This document shows, piece after piece, positions 7,063 to 16,209 of a DNA stretch of 43,197 nucleotides. Both the position numbers and the translations under genes were made by a program. The DNA is taken from positions 1 to 43,197 of the forward strand of contig JAQGNH010000244.1 in the NCBI GenBank assembly GCA_028291945.1. Reading direction: 5' to 3'. Position 1 is the first letter of the stretch, and every line of letters begins with the position of its first letter. The notes under the pieces were generated by a model that saw only the letters and a list, made by a program, of their open reading frames with translations, searched no databases and had not been told where the DNA came from. The DNA is from Betaproteobacteria bacterium (lineage in GTDB: Bacteria > Pseudomonadota > Gammaproteobacteria > Burkholderiales > SG8-41).

Positions 7063-7506
7063 ATGCGCATCACCCGAAGGCTCGAGTTTGACTCGGGCCA
7101 TCGCATTCCGAATCACGCCGGTCAGTGTCGCTATCTCCACGGCCACCGCTACGCGCTCGAGGTGACGCTCTCGGGTGATTTGATCTCGTCATCGGCCGAT
7201 TCGCGGCACGGTATGGTGATGGACTTTTCGGAATTGAAGGCACTGGCTTGGCGTGAGGTGGTGGCCAAATGGGATCACGCTTTTCTTGCCTGGCGCGAAG
7301 ATCACATCGTGCTGAATTTCCTCGCGACTATACCAGAGCACCGCACCGTGATCCTCGCTCTGCCCCCGACCGCCGAGCACCTGGCGCAAACTGCGTTCCA
7401 TGTGCTCGAGATCGCCTACGGAGACCGATTCGGGACTGACTTAAAACTGGAACGCGTGCGGCTTTACGAGACGCCTAACTGCTGGGCCGATGCATTGCGG
7501 ACTTGA
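7063..7506 (+). CDS. queD: 6-carboxytetrahydropterin synthase (QueD)
   Basis: The 147-residue protein belongs to the PTPS/QueD family, which converts dihydroneopterin triphosphate to 6-carboxytetrahydropterin in queuosine synthesis. The zinc ligands are His13 in DSGHRIPNH and His26/His28 in the C-x3-HGH motif (QCRYLHGHRY), with Cys22 as the catalytic cysteine. MVMDFSELK, KWDHAFL and LYETPNCWA give the remaining family signature, including the catalytic His and substrate-binding Glu. No other queuosine gene is nearby. Transcription probably starts from the TATAAT at 7032. Confidence 0.93.
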   Translation: MRITRRLEFDSGHRIPNHAGQCRYLHGHRYALEVTLSGDLISSSADSRHGMVMDFSELKALAWREVVAKWDHAFLAWREDHIVLNFLATIPEHRTVILALPPTAEHLAQTAFHVLEIAYGDRFGTDLKLERVRLYETPNCWADALRT

Positions 7507-7605
7507 GCGGTGTGCCTGGTGCTCATAAGCAGTCGCTGCTTCGTTGGATCGCACAAGCCCGAGATAGACAGATTAGCCGACTATGTTCAAAATGCGTGCC
7601 TCTCG

Positions 7606-7695
7606 GGAGGCGTGGCAGAGTGGTTGAATGCACTGGTCTTGAAAACCAGCAGAGCCGCAAGGTTCTCGTGGGTTCGAATCCTACCGCCTCCGCCA
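7606..7695 (+). tRNA. tRNA-Ser (anticodon TGA)
   Basis: The 90-base class II tRNA has acceptor GGAGGCG/CGCCTCC, anticodon arm CTGGT-CTTGAAA-ACCAG giving anticodon TGA, a long variable arm, TTCGAAT in the T-loop and encoded CCA. No clear terminator was seen in the 57 bases before the convergent kinase gene. Confidence 0.97.
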
Positions 7696-7752
7696 GTTGA
7701 CCCGAGGATTTTCCGCGTAGTGTGGCGACCTTCCTCCTGTCATCCCTGCCGG

Positions 7753-10700
7753 TTACCGAACCCGCGCCAGCGAAGCATTTCCGCTTGCTGCCAAGTCTTC
7801 AGCTTGCCGTGGCCCACGCTCGGCCATCAACGCGGACTCCACGCTCGTGTACGCACTGCCTACGTCGGAGAGAAGCTCTCGGACCATACCGACTGAGCCT
7901 CGCCGCGCCGACGCTTCGAGTTGTTTGCATCGATCCGACAGCTCCGAAGCACCGACGTTCGCGCTGCTCGACTTGAGGGTGTGCGCTGCTTTGGCCACTT
8001 CGAACATGTCGTCGGCATGGAGTGCCTGCTTCATCTTCTCTATAAGCTTCGGCGTATCATCCAGATAAGCGTCGATGATCCTGGTGAGAAGGTCCGGGTT
8101 GTCACTCGTTTCGAGCGCGCGCAGCCCATCTACTGCTGTTCTGTCCAGGATCGAAACTACTTTTCGCACGGCCGCCGCCTCGGCGCGTTCCCCCCTCTTC
8201 GCCGCTGTCGTGTCTTCCGCGCTCTCTGCAGGTAGCCAGCGATCGAGCGTCTCTCGCATCTGCAAGCGACTATACGGCTTGCTCAAGTGATCATCCATTC
8301 CTGCGTTCAAGCATTCCTCGCGGTCTTGCTGCATGGCGTTGGCGGTCAATGCGACGATTGGGATGCGCTTCAAATTGCCCTGCTTCTCCATTTCGCGGAT
8401 TTTTCGTGTAGCTTCGAAGCCGTCCATCTCCGGCATGTGACAATCCATTAATACGAGATCGAATGCGGATTTCGAGAAAGCCTCGACCGCTTCCGAGCCA
8501 TTCTTCGCCACATGCACCTGGTACCCTTCGATCTGCAGAATGCCCAGCGCGACTTCTTGATTTACCGGATTGTCTTCCGCCAGGAGCAATCGTCTCCGGT
8601 TCTGCCGGCGCACAGGCGTAGGCTGTGCCTCGGCTACCGGTACATTGGCATTTGCCTCTTCGCTGCGCGACATCACGCTGACCAGGCAGTCATACAGCGC
8701 AGATTGACGCACTGGCTTCGATAAACACATGCGGACGCCGGCATGTCGCACTTCGCGTATATCGCCTTGGCGCCCCACTGGCATCAACATAACCGTACGA
8801 GCGTCCGCTAGGGCCGGCGACGCCTTAATGGCCTTTGCCAGCTTAAGGGCACCAGATGCCTCCAAGGCTGTATCGATGATCACGACATCGTAAGGTGCTC
8901 CGCGCGCTGCCGCTTGAGTAAGCATATCCAGCGCCTGGTCCGGAGTCTCCACAGTCCGATTGCTCATGCCCCAGTTCGTCATTTGGACGTGCAGGATATT
9001 TCGTGTCGTGGCATTTGGAGCAACTACGAGCGCGCGTATGCCTTCAAGCTTGTTATACGAAATAGCTTCCGCCTGGTCGGCATCATGTTTGTCGAATCGC
9101 ACTGCGAACCAGAACGTCGAGCCCACGCCCGGAACAGATTCGACGTGCATGGTTCCGCCCATCATTTCGACGAGTTGCTTGCTAATTGGTAGACCCAGGC
9201 CGGTGCCACCGTGGCTTCGCGTGGTCGACCCGTCTGCCTGCGTGAAGTTTTCGAAGATACGCCCTTGCGCCTCCTTGCTAATCCCCGGCCCAGTGTCAGT
9301 GACCTCAAAACGGAGGGCGACACTATCCGGTGTGTCCTCCAAACAGGACGCGGATACCGTCACCTCACCACGGTCAGTAAATTTGATCGCGTTCCCAACC
9401 AAGTTCGTGAGCACCTGGCCGAGACGGAGCGGGTCGCCCTTCACGCGCGGAACGAGATTAACAGGTAATGCACAGACGAGTTCCAGGCCCTTGCTCTGCG
9501 CCCGCTCGGCAAGAAGTTCAACCGTATCTTCGACCGTTTGACGCAAATCGAAATCGATGTGCTCCAGATTTAACTTGCCGGCCTCAATCTTCGAAAAATC
9601 CAGAATATCGTTGATGATCCCCAGCAACGATTTCCCTGATCGCTGCACCGTTTCGGCAAATCTTCGTTGCGCGCCCGTTAGGCCGGTTTCGAGCAACAGT
9701 TCCGTCATCCCGAGCACACCGTTCATTGGTGTTCGAATTTCGTGACTCATCTTGGCAAGGAAGGTGCTCTTCGCTTGATTCGCTGCTTCAGCCGCTTCGC
9801 GTGCAGCGTACAACTCTTCTTCAGCCCGCTTGCGCTGTGTCACGTCATGCGCAACACAGATCTTTCCAACAACACGGCTGTTCTCGTCATGCAGAGGCGC
9901 AGCTGCCACTTCGATGTCAAGCTCGCGACCTGATTTTGTGACCGCTTTTGTTTCGTATGAAAACGTTTCTCCGGATTTCAATCGCCCTAACCGACGTTGC
10001 ATCTCCTCAACAGAGGTGCGATCGAGGGTCAACCTATGTCCAATTGCCTCGTCAGCACTGTAGCCAAAAAGGAGCGTAGCTCCGGCATTCCAGGTGGTGA
10101 TGCGACCGTCCAAGTCTCGTGTCCAAATCGCTTCGCTCGATTGCTTCACAATCGCGGCCAACCGTCTGTTGTTCGCTTCGCTTTCTCCCAAGGAGGCAAT
10201 CAGACTCTCTATGTTGTTCGCCATATTGTTGAAGGCCTCCGCTGCCGAGCGCACTTCGGGCGCGCCCGTAGCTTCGACCCGCACGGCATGGTCACCTTGG
10301 CTGAACCGGTTCGCACTTATCGCGAGCATCCGCAGCGTCCCAAGATTGCCGCGGAATATGAGCCAGATAATTTGCAGCATGAGCAACAACGTGGCCAGAA
10401 CGATCTGCAACTGGTGCACGAACTGAGACCATAGACGATTGCTAGCGGGGATCGAGTTCATCACTCCGCGGAGTGTCCCGTAACTCGCCCCGCCCGTAGT
10501 AACGTCCAGCGTGGCTTCTACGCGATCAATAGGTACAACCGTAGTGAACCAGCCCGGTGCCTCTTTCTTGTCCGGTGCATCCTTTCCCGTCAGTTTTCGA
10601 CCGTTCTTGTCGGTCCACGTAAGCTCAAGGATCTCCAGTTTCTTTGCCTGAGCATTAAGTAGTTGACCTATTGCGGCATAATCCCCAAGCACTGCTTGAT

Positions 10701-10899
10701 CTGCAACAAGTGGGGCGAGGAAATGCAGCGTTTCTTTGACCTCACGCTCATGGCGCGCAGAGTGCTCGGCCGCACCCTCGACCGCTAATAAATAGTTCTG
10801 AATGATCCCGCCAACAAGGATGGCGAAGCCGACCGCGGCCATCAGCCGCGGAATGAGCCCCCACCTTGACCAGACGTTCAGAAAACGCAGCGCTTGCAT
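7753..10899 (-). CDS. Hybrid sensor histidine kinase (HAMP-PAS-HisKA-HATPase-REC-REC-HPt), BarA-like
   Basis: This 1048-residue inner-membrane protein has two membrane segments (about residues 18-40 and 163-183) around a roughly 120-residue periplasmic domain. HAMP and PAS (about 250-355) follow. The HisKA motif is FLAKMSHEIRTPMNGV with phospho-His386. The HATPase domain has N-box NLVGNAIKFTD and G-boxes DTGPGIS and GGTGLGL. A first receiver lacks the N-terminal acidic pair (VVAPNATTR) though Asp676 and KP remain, so it is probably degenerate. A full receiver has phospho-Asp819, and an HPt domain has AHTLKSSSANVG with His973. I start at the ATG after AAGGGAG; a TTG 11 codons upstream overlaps the previous stop. 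It is the last gene of an operon behind a PhnD-like binding protein. Confidence 0.93.
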   Translation of the reverse strand: MQALRFLNVWSRWGLIPRLMAAVGFAILVGGIIQNYLLAVEGAAEHSARHEREVKETLHFLAPLVADQAVLGDYAAIGQLLNAQAKKLEILELTWTDKNGRKLTGKDAPDKKEAPGWFTTVVPIDRVEATLDVTTGGASYGTLRGVMNSIPASNRLWSQFVHQLQIVLATLLLMLQIIWLIFRGNLGTLRMLAISANRFSQGDHAVRVEATGAPEVRSAAEAFNNMANNIESLIASLGESEANNRRLAAIVKQSSEAIWTRDLDGRITTWNAGATLLFGYSADEAIGHRLTLDRTSVEEMQRRLGRLKSGETFSYETKAVTKSGRELDIEVAAAPLHDENSRVVGKICVAHDVTQRKRAEEELYAAREAAEAANQAKSTFLAKMSHEIRTPMNGVLGMTELLLETGLTGAQRRFAETVQRSGKSLLGIINDILDFSKIEAGKLNLEHIDFDLRQTVEDTVELLAERAQSKGLELVCALPVNLVPRVKGDPLRLGQVLTNLVGNAIKFTDRGEVTVSASCLEDTPDSVALRFEVTDTGPGISKEAQGRIFENFTQADGSTTRSHGGTGLGLPISKQLVEMMGGTMHVESVPGVGSTFWFAVRFDKHDADQAEAISYNKLEGIRALVVAPNATTRNILHVQMTNWGMSNRTVETPDQALDMLTQAAARGAPYDVVIIDTALEASGALKLAKAIKASPALADARTVMLMPVGRQGDIREVRHAGVRMCLSKPVRQSALYDCLVSVMSRSEEANANVPVAEAQPTPVRRQNRRRLLLAEDNPVNQEVALGILQIEGYQVHVAKNGSEAVEAFSKSAFDLVLMDCHMPEMDGFEATRKIREMEKQGNLKRIPIVALTANAMQQDREECLNAGMDDHLSKPYSRLQMRETLDRWLPAESAEDTTAAKRGERAEAAAVRKVVSILDRTAVDGLRALETSDNPDLLTRIIDAYLDDTPKLIEKMKQALHADDMFEVAKAAHTLKSSSANVGASELSDRCKQLEASARRGSVGMVRELLSDVGSAYTSVESALMAERGPRQAEDLAASGNASLARVR

Positions 10900-10928
10900 C
10901 GAACTCGCTCCCTTCGGCGTTTTTATTT

Positions 10929-11801
10929 TCAATTCTTTACCTTGACTGCAGTGTTTTTGTAGAAGGCGCGATAGTTGTCGTAATCGCGATTATCAGCTGC
11001 GATAAATCCCAGTTTGTCTTTGATCTTTAGCAACTCCGCACCGGCCTCTAGCACCTTGCGGCCCTCGGGATCATTTATCATATTGACGAAAGCCTCACGC
11101 ACCGTCGCGACCTTTTCTTTCGGTACCCTGGTGCTGACCATGACGCACAGATCGTTGTAGACCTCGGAATTCCACAGCAGACGATACTCAAAGCCCTCGC
11201 GGCGGGCGTATCTTTGGATGATCTGGTCGTTTACCGTAGCGGCGGCAACTGTACCAATTTTGAGCTGAGCTAAGCTCGCTTCTTGATTGCTCGTGAACAC
11301 TTGCTTGACATCGACTTTGGCTTTTATCAATGCATCCATGGGCAGGAAGTAAGCTGCGAACGCATCGGGACTTGGGAACGCAACTTCTTTGCCGTTAAGT
11401 TCCTGCAGGCTCCTGATCGGTGAATCTTGAGGCACAACAATTTGACCTTGTATGCCGCGCCCCGCGGGGCGGGCGATCACTCGAAAACCAAGGCGATCCC
11501 TTTCTGGCGTAAAAAAATGGTTTGTGTAAAGGAAATCGTACGCGCCCTGTTCTGCAAGCGCGTTCCCTTCTTTCGTGGTTTTAGCGAGCTTCAGTTCAAG
11601 CGGCACACCGCTTTTGCGGCTGACATAGATAAGAATCGGATTCCAGTACTGCGCGGTAAGCGCCACAGAACGCTGATTCAACACATTGAAAGCAAATGGT
11701 TGATCGCCTGCTTGAGCCGTGGAAAGCAACTGGAATACTGCTGGGACCAGCAACCAGTAGCGAGCCACTGTTCTCCAACACATTGATAACCCCGGGATCA
11801 C
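10929..11801 (-). CDS. PhnD-like periplasmic substrate-binding protein
   Basis: A signal peptide (RYWLLVPAVFQLLSTAQAG) leads a type II binding-protein fold of the phosphate/phosphite/phosphonate ABC family (PhnD-like). Family features include YWNPILIYVS, GAYDFLYTNHFF, VVPQDSPIRSLQELNGKEVAFPSPDAFAAYFLP, KVDVKQVFTSNQEASLAQLKIGTVAAATV and a C-terminal ADNRDYDNYR. No permease or ATPase gene is beside it; the next gene is a hybrid kinase, so it more likely presents a ligand to the kinase than feeds a transporter. A GTG start overlaps the upstream TGA (GTGA); the ATG six codons later is an alternative. The ligand is unknown. Confidence 0.85.
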   Translation of the reverse strand: MIPGLSMCWRTVARYWLLVPAVFQLLSTAQAGDQPFAFNVLNQRSVALTAQYWNPILIYVSRKSGVPLELKLAKTTKEGNALAEQGAYDFLYTNHFFTPERDRLGFRVIARPAGRGIQGQIVVPQDSPIRSLQELNGKEVAFPSPDAFAAYFLPMDALIKAKVDVKQVFTSNQEASLAQLKIGTVAAATVNDQIIQRYARREGFEYRLLWNSEVYNDLCVMVSTRVPKEKVATVREAFVNMINDPEGRKVLEAGAELLKIKDKLGFIAADNRDYDNYRAFYKNTAVKVKN

Positions 11802-12622
11802 GCGGCTAGGTCGGATCTGCTGCGGCTGGGCATTGACGCACGCGCGCGTTGCTCAGCCACAACCGGATTAGCCAGCGAACCAATGCCCTCTATCCTGATT
11901 TCGACGGTGTCGCCAGGCTTGATCGGCGCCGCATTGAGGGTCGTTCCGCAGGCAATAACGTCGCCTGGGTAAAGCGTCACTGTTCTCGCGATTTCCGCAA
12001 CGATTTGCCACGGGTTAAACACGTAGTCCGTTACAGGAAAATCCTGCTGCAATTCGCCATTTACATAGGCACGCATGCTCAACGTCATGGGGTCGATCTC
12101 AGTCTCAATGACCGGTCCGAATACGCCAAAGGTGTCGAATCCTTTGCCTCTGTCATACTGCGGAAATGTCGGATCGCGCTTTACGATGTCTTGCGACGTA
12201 ACATCATTGATAACCGTGTAGCCAAAGATGTGTTCGCGCGCTTCATCGGCCGTTATGCGCTTGCAGGTGCGTCCGATTACGATTCCGAGTTCGCCTTCCA
12301 GCACGACCCGCTCTGTATCGCTGACCGGATAAACGATCGCCTCCCCGTGAGTAATAAACGAGGAAGGTGGCTTGAGAAACCACAGCACCTCCTTGGGGGT
12401 GTCGCGTTTCAAAGTTGCGATCTGTATTCTCGAGTTATTCCACAGCGCAACCATCTTGGTTGGTACACATGGTGGCAGTATCCTGATACTGCCGAGCGCT
12501 AACGTTTGCTTGGTGGGCACAGGTTTGGCGAACATGTCTCCTTCGTAAACACGTATGGAGGCCGTGTCGTGAAGAACCCCGAAACCCACTTTTCCCTTGT
12601 GTTCAAACCGCATGAACTTCAT
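11798..12622 (-). CDS. Fumarylacetoacetate hydrolase family protein
   Basis: The 274-residue protein has the FAH C-terminal fold from about residue 70. The metal-binding acidic residues lie in VLEGELGIVIG and in VINDVTSQD, and a conserved RGKGFDTFGVFGP segment carries the catalytic-type Lys. GDVIACGT and KPGDTVEIRIEGIG close the domain. The family includes acylpyruvases and 2-hydroxyhepta-2,4-diene-1,7-dioate isomerases that cleave C-C bonds or isomerise oxo-acids; the substrate cannot be named. It lies 9 bases after the permease gene and overlaps the binding-protein gene, so all are probably co-transcribed. Confidence 0.88.
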   Translation of the reverse strand: MKFMRFEHKGKVGFGVLHDTASIRVYEGDMFAKPVPTKQTLALGSIRILPPCVPTKMVALWNNSRIQIATLKRDTPKEVLWFLKPPSSFITHGEAIVYPVSDTERVVLEGELGIVIGRTCKRITADEAREHIFGYTVINDVTSQDIVKRDPTFPQYDRGKGFDTFGVFGPVIETEIDPMTLSMRAYVNGELQQDFPVTDYVFNPWQIVAEIARTVTLYPGDVIACGTTLNAAPIKPGDTVEIRIEGIGSLANPVVAEQRARASMPSRSRSDLAA

Positions 12623-12631
12623 GTCTTCCCC

Positions 12632-13360
12632 TTACAGGATCACTTTAACGAATAACATCGCGCCGCTTATTACGAGCAGTGCGCCTACCACTTTCAGCAT
12701 TGCTTCGGTCGTAATATCGAGATGGACTTGGTTGCCGACGTAAAGTCCGATTCCCATGGGGATCAGGCTTAGCGCGTAGGCCAGCTGAAACTTCGTCTCG
12801 AGGAGCAGGCCGGCAACTAGAAAGAGTCCGAGGCGAAATCCACCGTCTATTACGAACAGCCACGAGAAAGTGGCGCGCACAGCGCTCTTATCTTTCAGCC
12901 GATGAGTTAGGTAGATGATATAGGGCGGCCCGCTGGTGCCAAACAACGCGCCGGCGCCACCACCGATAAGGCCGGTCGGCAACGCCCACGCGCGGGATAT
13001 TTGGCCTTCAGAGGACACACCGAAGATGTTCCGAAAACCGAAGAACATCGTGAACGCACCAAGCGTTAAGAGTACCGGGGCTGCGGGTAGTTTCAACAAT
13101 GCGAAAGCACCCAGACAGGCCCCGATGAGCCCAAATGGCAGCAGCATTTTAATTTCCGCCCAATCGGCCTTCTTTGTGTTTGTACCGCCGAGAATGAACG
13201 ATGCCGTGAAGTCTAATGCTAACACCAGCGGCACCGCGAACTGCAAAGGGTGCGACAATGCGAGCAGCGGCACCGCGATCAATCCTGAACCGAACCCCGT
13301 TATGCCGCGCACGAAGTACGCGCTCAGAACGATGAATAGAACCAGTATCGTATCTGCCAT
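12632..13360 (-). CDS. TauE/SafE-family membrane permease
   Basis: The 242-residue integral membrane protein has about eight hydrophobic segments. It shows the family's paired repeats: YFVRGITGFGSGLIAVPLL at the start of the first half and TGLIGGGAGALFGTSGPPYIIYL at the start of the second. TauE/SafE proteins are proposed exporters or importers of sulfite, sulfoacetate or other organic anions. I start at the ATG of MADTILVLF; the upstream in-frame extension is not family-like. It is first in the four-gene minus-strand unit with the FAH enzyme, binding protein and kinase. Confidence 0.85.
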   Translation of the reverse strand: MADTILVLFIVLSAYFVRGITGFGSGLIAVPLLALSHPLQFAVPLVLALDFTASFILGGTNTKKADWAEIKMLLPFGLIGACLGAFALLKLPAAPVLLTLGAFTMFFGFRNIFGVSSEGQISRAWALPTGLIGGGAGALFGTSGPPYIIYLTHRLKDKSAVRATFSWLFVIDGGFRLGLFLVAGLLLETKFQLAYALSLIPMGIGLYVGNQVHLDITTEAMLKVVGALLVISGAMLFVKVIL

Positions 13361-13602
13361 TACATGCTCGCGATTTAGCCGAAGAACAGCGAACCCGATA
13401 CTCTCGCATTTGTTTAATTGCGTCCGTGTCCGATTTCGCAAGGAAATCAAGAAAGCCGCCTAATGTCCGCGTAAAGCAGCCTACACTTCTGCATCGCCGT
13501 TCCTGTAGGGACAAAGCGGGCTTCAGCCGACTGTGAGCGACGAAAAGGTCGCGCTACATCGGATCACTTCGACAAATCCGGAGCTGCAGGGGGACACCAC
13601 GA

Positions 13603-14655
13603 ATGGACATCATCATCGTCGATGACGAGCCGGTCAGCGTAACGATGCTCAAGCGGCTGGTGGAAAAGCTGCCGGATTGCAACGGACGAGGCTTTACGCA
13701 ATCTTCAGCGGCGCTCGCATGGTGTAAGCAGAATGATCCCGATCTTGTAATCGTCGACTACATGATGCCGGAGTTGAACGGTATTGAATTTGCGCGGAGC
13801 CTGCGCGCGCTGGAAGGCAGGGACAGCACGCCATTATTGATGGTAACCGCAAGCGCCGATCGCGAAGTTCGCAACAGCGCCCTTCAAAATGGCATCAATG
13901 ATTTCCTGAACAAGCCCTTCGATTTCGTGGAGCTGCAGGCACGCGCGAGTAACATGCTTGCGCTGCGTTCAAGTCAGAAAAAACTTGCCAATCGCGCTTT
14001 GTTGCTTGCCGAAGAAGTGCTGGAGGCAACGAAAGAAATTCGCGCACGGGAGATCGAGACGCTGACATGTCTCGGCCGTGCATCGGAACAACGTGATCCT
14101 GAAACGCATGAGCACATCATGCGCATGTCGAACTATTCCAGATTGATCGCGCAGCGCCTTGGTTTTACCGAGCATGAATGCGATTTGATGTTGCTCGCCG
14201 CGCCCATGCACGACATTGGTAAAGTAGGGACGCCTGACGGTATTTTGTTGAAGCCCGGCCGGCTCACACCCGATGAGTGGAAGATCATGAAACGCCACAC
14301 CATCATCGGTCACGACATTCTGGCAAGCAGTTCCTCACCCATTCTCAAAGCCGCCGCACAAATAGCATTGGCTCATCACGAGAAGTTTGACGGCTCTGGA
14401 TATCCCCGGGGTCTCTCCGGCACAGACATACCCATTTACGGCCGTATCGTTGCAGTCGCCGACGTGTTCGACGCTCTTACAAGCGAAAGGCCGTATAAGC
14501 CAGCGTGGGACCTCGATCGCGCCGCGGAATACATCCGTGGCGGAATAGGTGGGCACTTCGACCCCACTTGCGTCGAAGCATTCTTTGACGAGTGGGATGC
14601 AGTGCTGAAAATCAGAGCGCACTACCAAGAAGCTATAGAGTCACCGGTAGGCTAG
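13603..14655 (+). CDS. Response regulator with HD-GYP domain (predicted c-di-GMP phosphodiesterase)
   Basis: The 350-residue protein joins an N-terminal receiver to an HD-GYP output domain. The receiver has Asp7/Asp8, phospho-Asp52 in VIVDYMMPELNG and Lys104 in FLNKPF. The output domain (about 150-340) has HDIGK at 203-207, HHE at 258-260, DGSGYP at 263-268 and GRIVAVADVFDALTS, with catalytic and metal residues intact. Such proteins (RpfG type) hydrolyse cyclic di-GMP in the cytoplasm. DGSGYP stands at the GYP position, as in active members. It is divergent from the permease/kinase operon by about 240 bases, making it a candidate phosphorelay partner of the HPt-ended kinase. AGGGGG precedes the start. 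Confidence 0.93.
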   Translation: MDIIIVDDEPVSVTMLKRLVEKLPDCNGRGFTQSSAALAWCKQNDPDLVIVDYMMPELNGIEFARSLRALEGRDSTPLLMVTASADREVRNSALQNGINDFLNKPFDFVELQARASNMLALRSSQKKLANRALLLAEEVLEATKEIRAREIETLTCLGRASEQRDPETHEHIMRMSNYSRLIAQRLGFTEHECDLMLLAAPMHDIGKVGTPDGILLKPGRLTPDEWKIMKRHTIIGHDILASSSSPILKAAAQIALAHHEKFDGSGYPRGLSGTDIPIYGRIVAVADVFDALTSERPYKPAWDLDRAAEYIRGGIGGHFDPTCVEAFFDEWDAVLKIRAHYQEAIESPVG

Positions 14656-14700
14656 CGTTCGCCGTCCGTCGTAGGACCGACGCATCGGATCCAAAATATT

Positions 14701-14717
14701 GCCTGCAACCTGCAGGC
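14701..14717 (-). terminator. Possible terminator of the YciI-like gene
   Basis: GCCTGCA-ACC-TGCAGGC is a perfect 7-bp hairpin. On the minus strand AATATTTTGG follows it. It is 124 bases beyond the stop of the YciI-like gene, so assignment is tentative. Confidence 0.35.
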
Positions 14718-14840
14718 TCGCGGCAAACGCCGCCCGGTTTGGGAAACGATTGCGCGGCGCGTGCAGAATTGCCACCTCCGATCCTCATTTTAGAACTAAG
14801 GACGGCGCAGCAGGCGCCACGATACACCAGCGGCTAGTCG

Positions 14841-15143
14841 CTATGCATTGTCAGCCGCTTCTGGATTCCACTGACCTTTACGCATACGCACGATCGTTAC
14901 GCTCGAAAAGACTCCGGCTTGGGTAAAGGGATCGCCATCGGAAAATTTTTTCGCCTCTGCACGTTTGTCGACGTTCACGACGAACAGACTGCCAATAGCC
15001 TCTGTACCGTCATCGTTTTGCGTCGCACCTGCAAGGATGAGTATGCGTTTTTGACTTTGCAGATATTCGCGGTGTGGTTTTAAGAACTGCTCACGCACGC
15101 TCGCCGTATTCGGTTTGTCTGTACAAGTTATGGCCCAGAGCAT
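14841..15143 (-). CDS. YciI-family protein
   Basis: The 100-residue protein has the YciI/YCII alpha-beta fold. MLWAITCTDKPN starts the first strand, VREQFLKPHREYLQSQ holds the conserved His helix, LAGATQNDDGTEAIGSLFVV covers the middle strands, and GDPFTQAGVFSSVTIVRM is the late signature with the DPF motif. The His and Asp suggest an enzymatic or binding role, but no reaction is known for this branch. It appears monocistronic. Confidence 0.85.
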   Translation of the reverse strand: MLWAITCTDKPNTASVREQFLKPHREYLQSQKRILILAGATQNDDGTEAIGSLFVVNVDKRAEAKKFSDGDPFTQAGVFSSVTIVRMRKGQWNPEAADNA

Positions 15144-15415
15144 AAGTGCTGATCCTTTAATGAGCTAAATCGGCAGAAGTGTCCCCACGTCGGACGCCGG
15201 CCTTCGCAATCGCAATGCATGAACTTAGAAACGCAGATTGCGCTGCGGCTATCATCCGCTGCTGAAGTTTAGCCGATTAAAACAGTCAGACAGTAATCCG
15301 CACGATTTCGACGAACGGATTGAGGCGTTTGATGGGCATTCACGACCAATGGCTCACTTTTGCCGCGAGAGCGAATTAACAGCACACAACTGCTGACCGG
15401 AATGTCAAGCTCTTA
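15144..15415. other. Intergenic stretch, nothing recognised
   Basis: About 270 bases between two minus-strand genes. No frame, repeat or convincing promoter is seen. Confidence 0.5.
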
Positions 15416-15979
15416 CTACGTGCCCGTGCGGGGGTTATGCCGTTGAGCTAGGCGCTTTTCGATTAGTGATCTAATATCATTCTCCGTAATGCCTAACGCG
15501 GCAAGCGGTTTCGCCGCACGCGAAACAAGTCGCGCTAACTGCTGCTCGGACTTGACAACGCGGGGATCACTACTTCCATCAAGACAGTTTTGTGCACGAC
15601 AAGCCCGGTACTCGCGGCTCAAAGCTTCCAGCCAGTCTGGAGCGCCGGGTAAGCTCAGCAGCGTCACGCTTACCGGCTGCCATGCACACATGACGGTGAA
15701 AGACCCAAAGCGCAGCCGCTTACCATCGCACGAAATTTTAACGGGCTCACCCTCTGGAGGCGCAAGCGCCATGGCGACGATGGCATTCGAACGCACGTAG
15801 GCCACTCCAGGCCATGTGCCGTTTGCGTGGGCCACGATAACTCGATTTGCTGCTTTGATGCTGAAGAACCGACCGTCAAAACTGATAACCGCTTTTTGCG
15901 AGGGCCAGACTTCTGCACGGATAAACCGCCGGAGTCCGTTTACCAGCTCACGCCGATCGACCGCAAGACCATACGCCAT
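15416..15979 (-). CDS. Hypothetical protein, possibly sliding-clamp-like fold
   Basis: The 187-residue protein is soluble, with no signal peptide. Its first 120 residues alternate short strands: KAVISFDGRFFSIKAANRVIV, then GTWPGVAYVRSNAIVAMAL, PPEGEPVKISCDGKRLRFGSFTVMCAWQ. This alternation of hydrophobic strands with a GxWPG..V....... PP.G.PV.I...GxRLRFG pattern reminds me of beta-clamp/PCNA domain repeats, but that is an impression only. The C-terminal 60 residues are helical and basic. It stands alone between the YciI-like gene and a divergent lipoprotein gene. Confident as a gene, not as to function. Confidence 0.65.
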   Translation of the reverse strand: MAYGLAVDRRELVNGLRRFIRAEVWPSQKAVISFDGRFFSIKAANRVIVAHANGTWPGVAYVRSNAIVAMALAPPEGEPVKISCDGKRLRFGSFTVMCAWQPVSVTLLSLPGAPDWLEALSREYRACRAQNCLDGSSDPRVVKSEQQLARLVSRAAKPLAALGITENDIRSLIEKRLAQRHNPRTGT

Positions 15980-16209
15980 CGTGCTTGCCTGCTACCCTTT
16001 CAACACAAAACCTCACACCCGAACCGACGTGGTTTCGGAACTGAAGACCACTGACCCGGAACCGATCGTGCGGGAGATCGGAAGCAACAGATATACAAGA
16101 CGGGAGTGGAGCAACAGACACCCTGACTTTAAGTGACGAGGGTATGGGGGCGAAGGCAGCATTTCCTTAACATTGCGGACGCTGAAACAGGGATATGATC
16201 GAGGTCACC

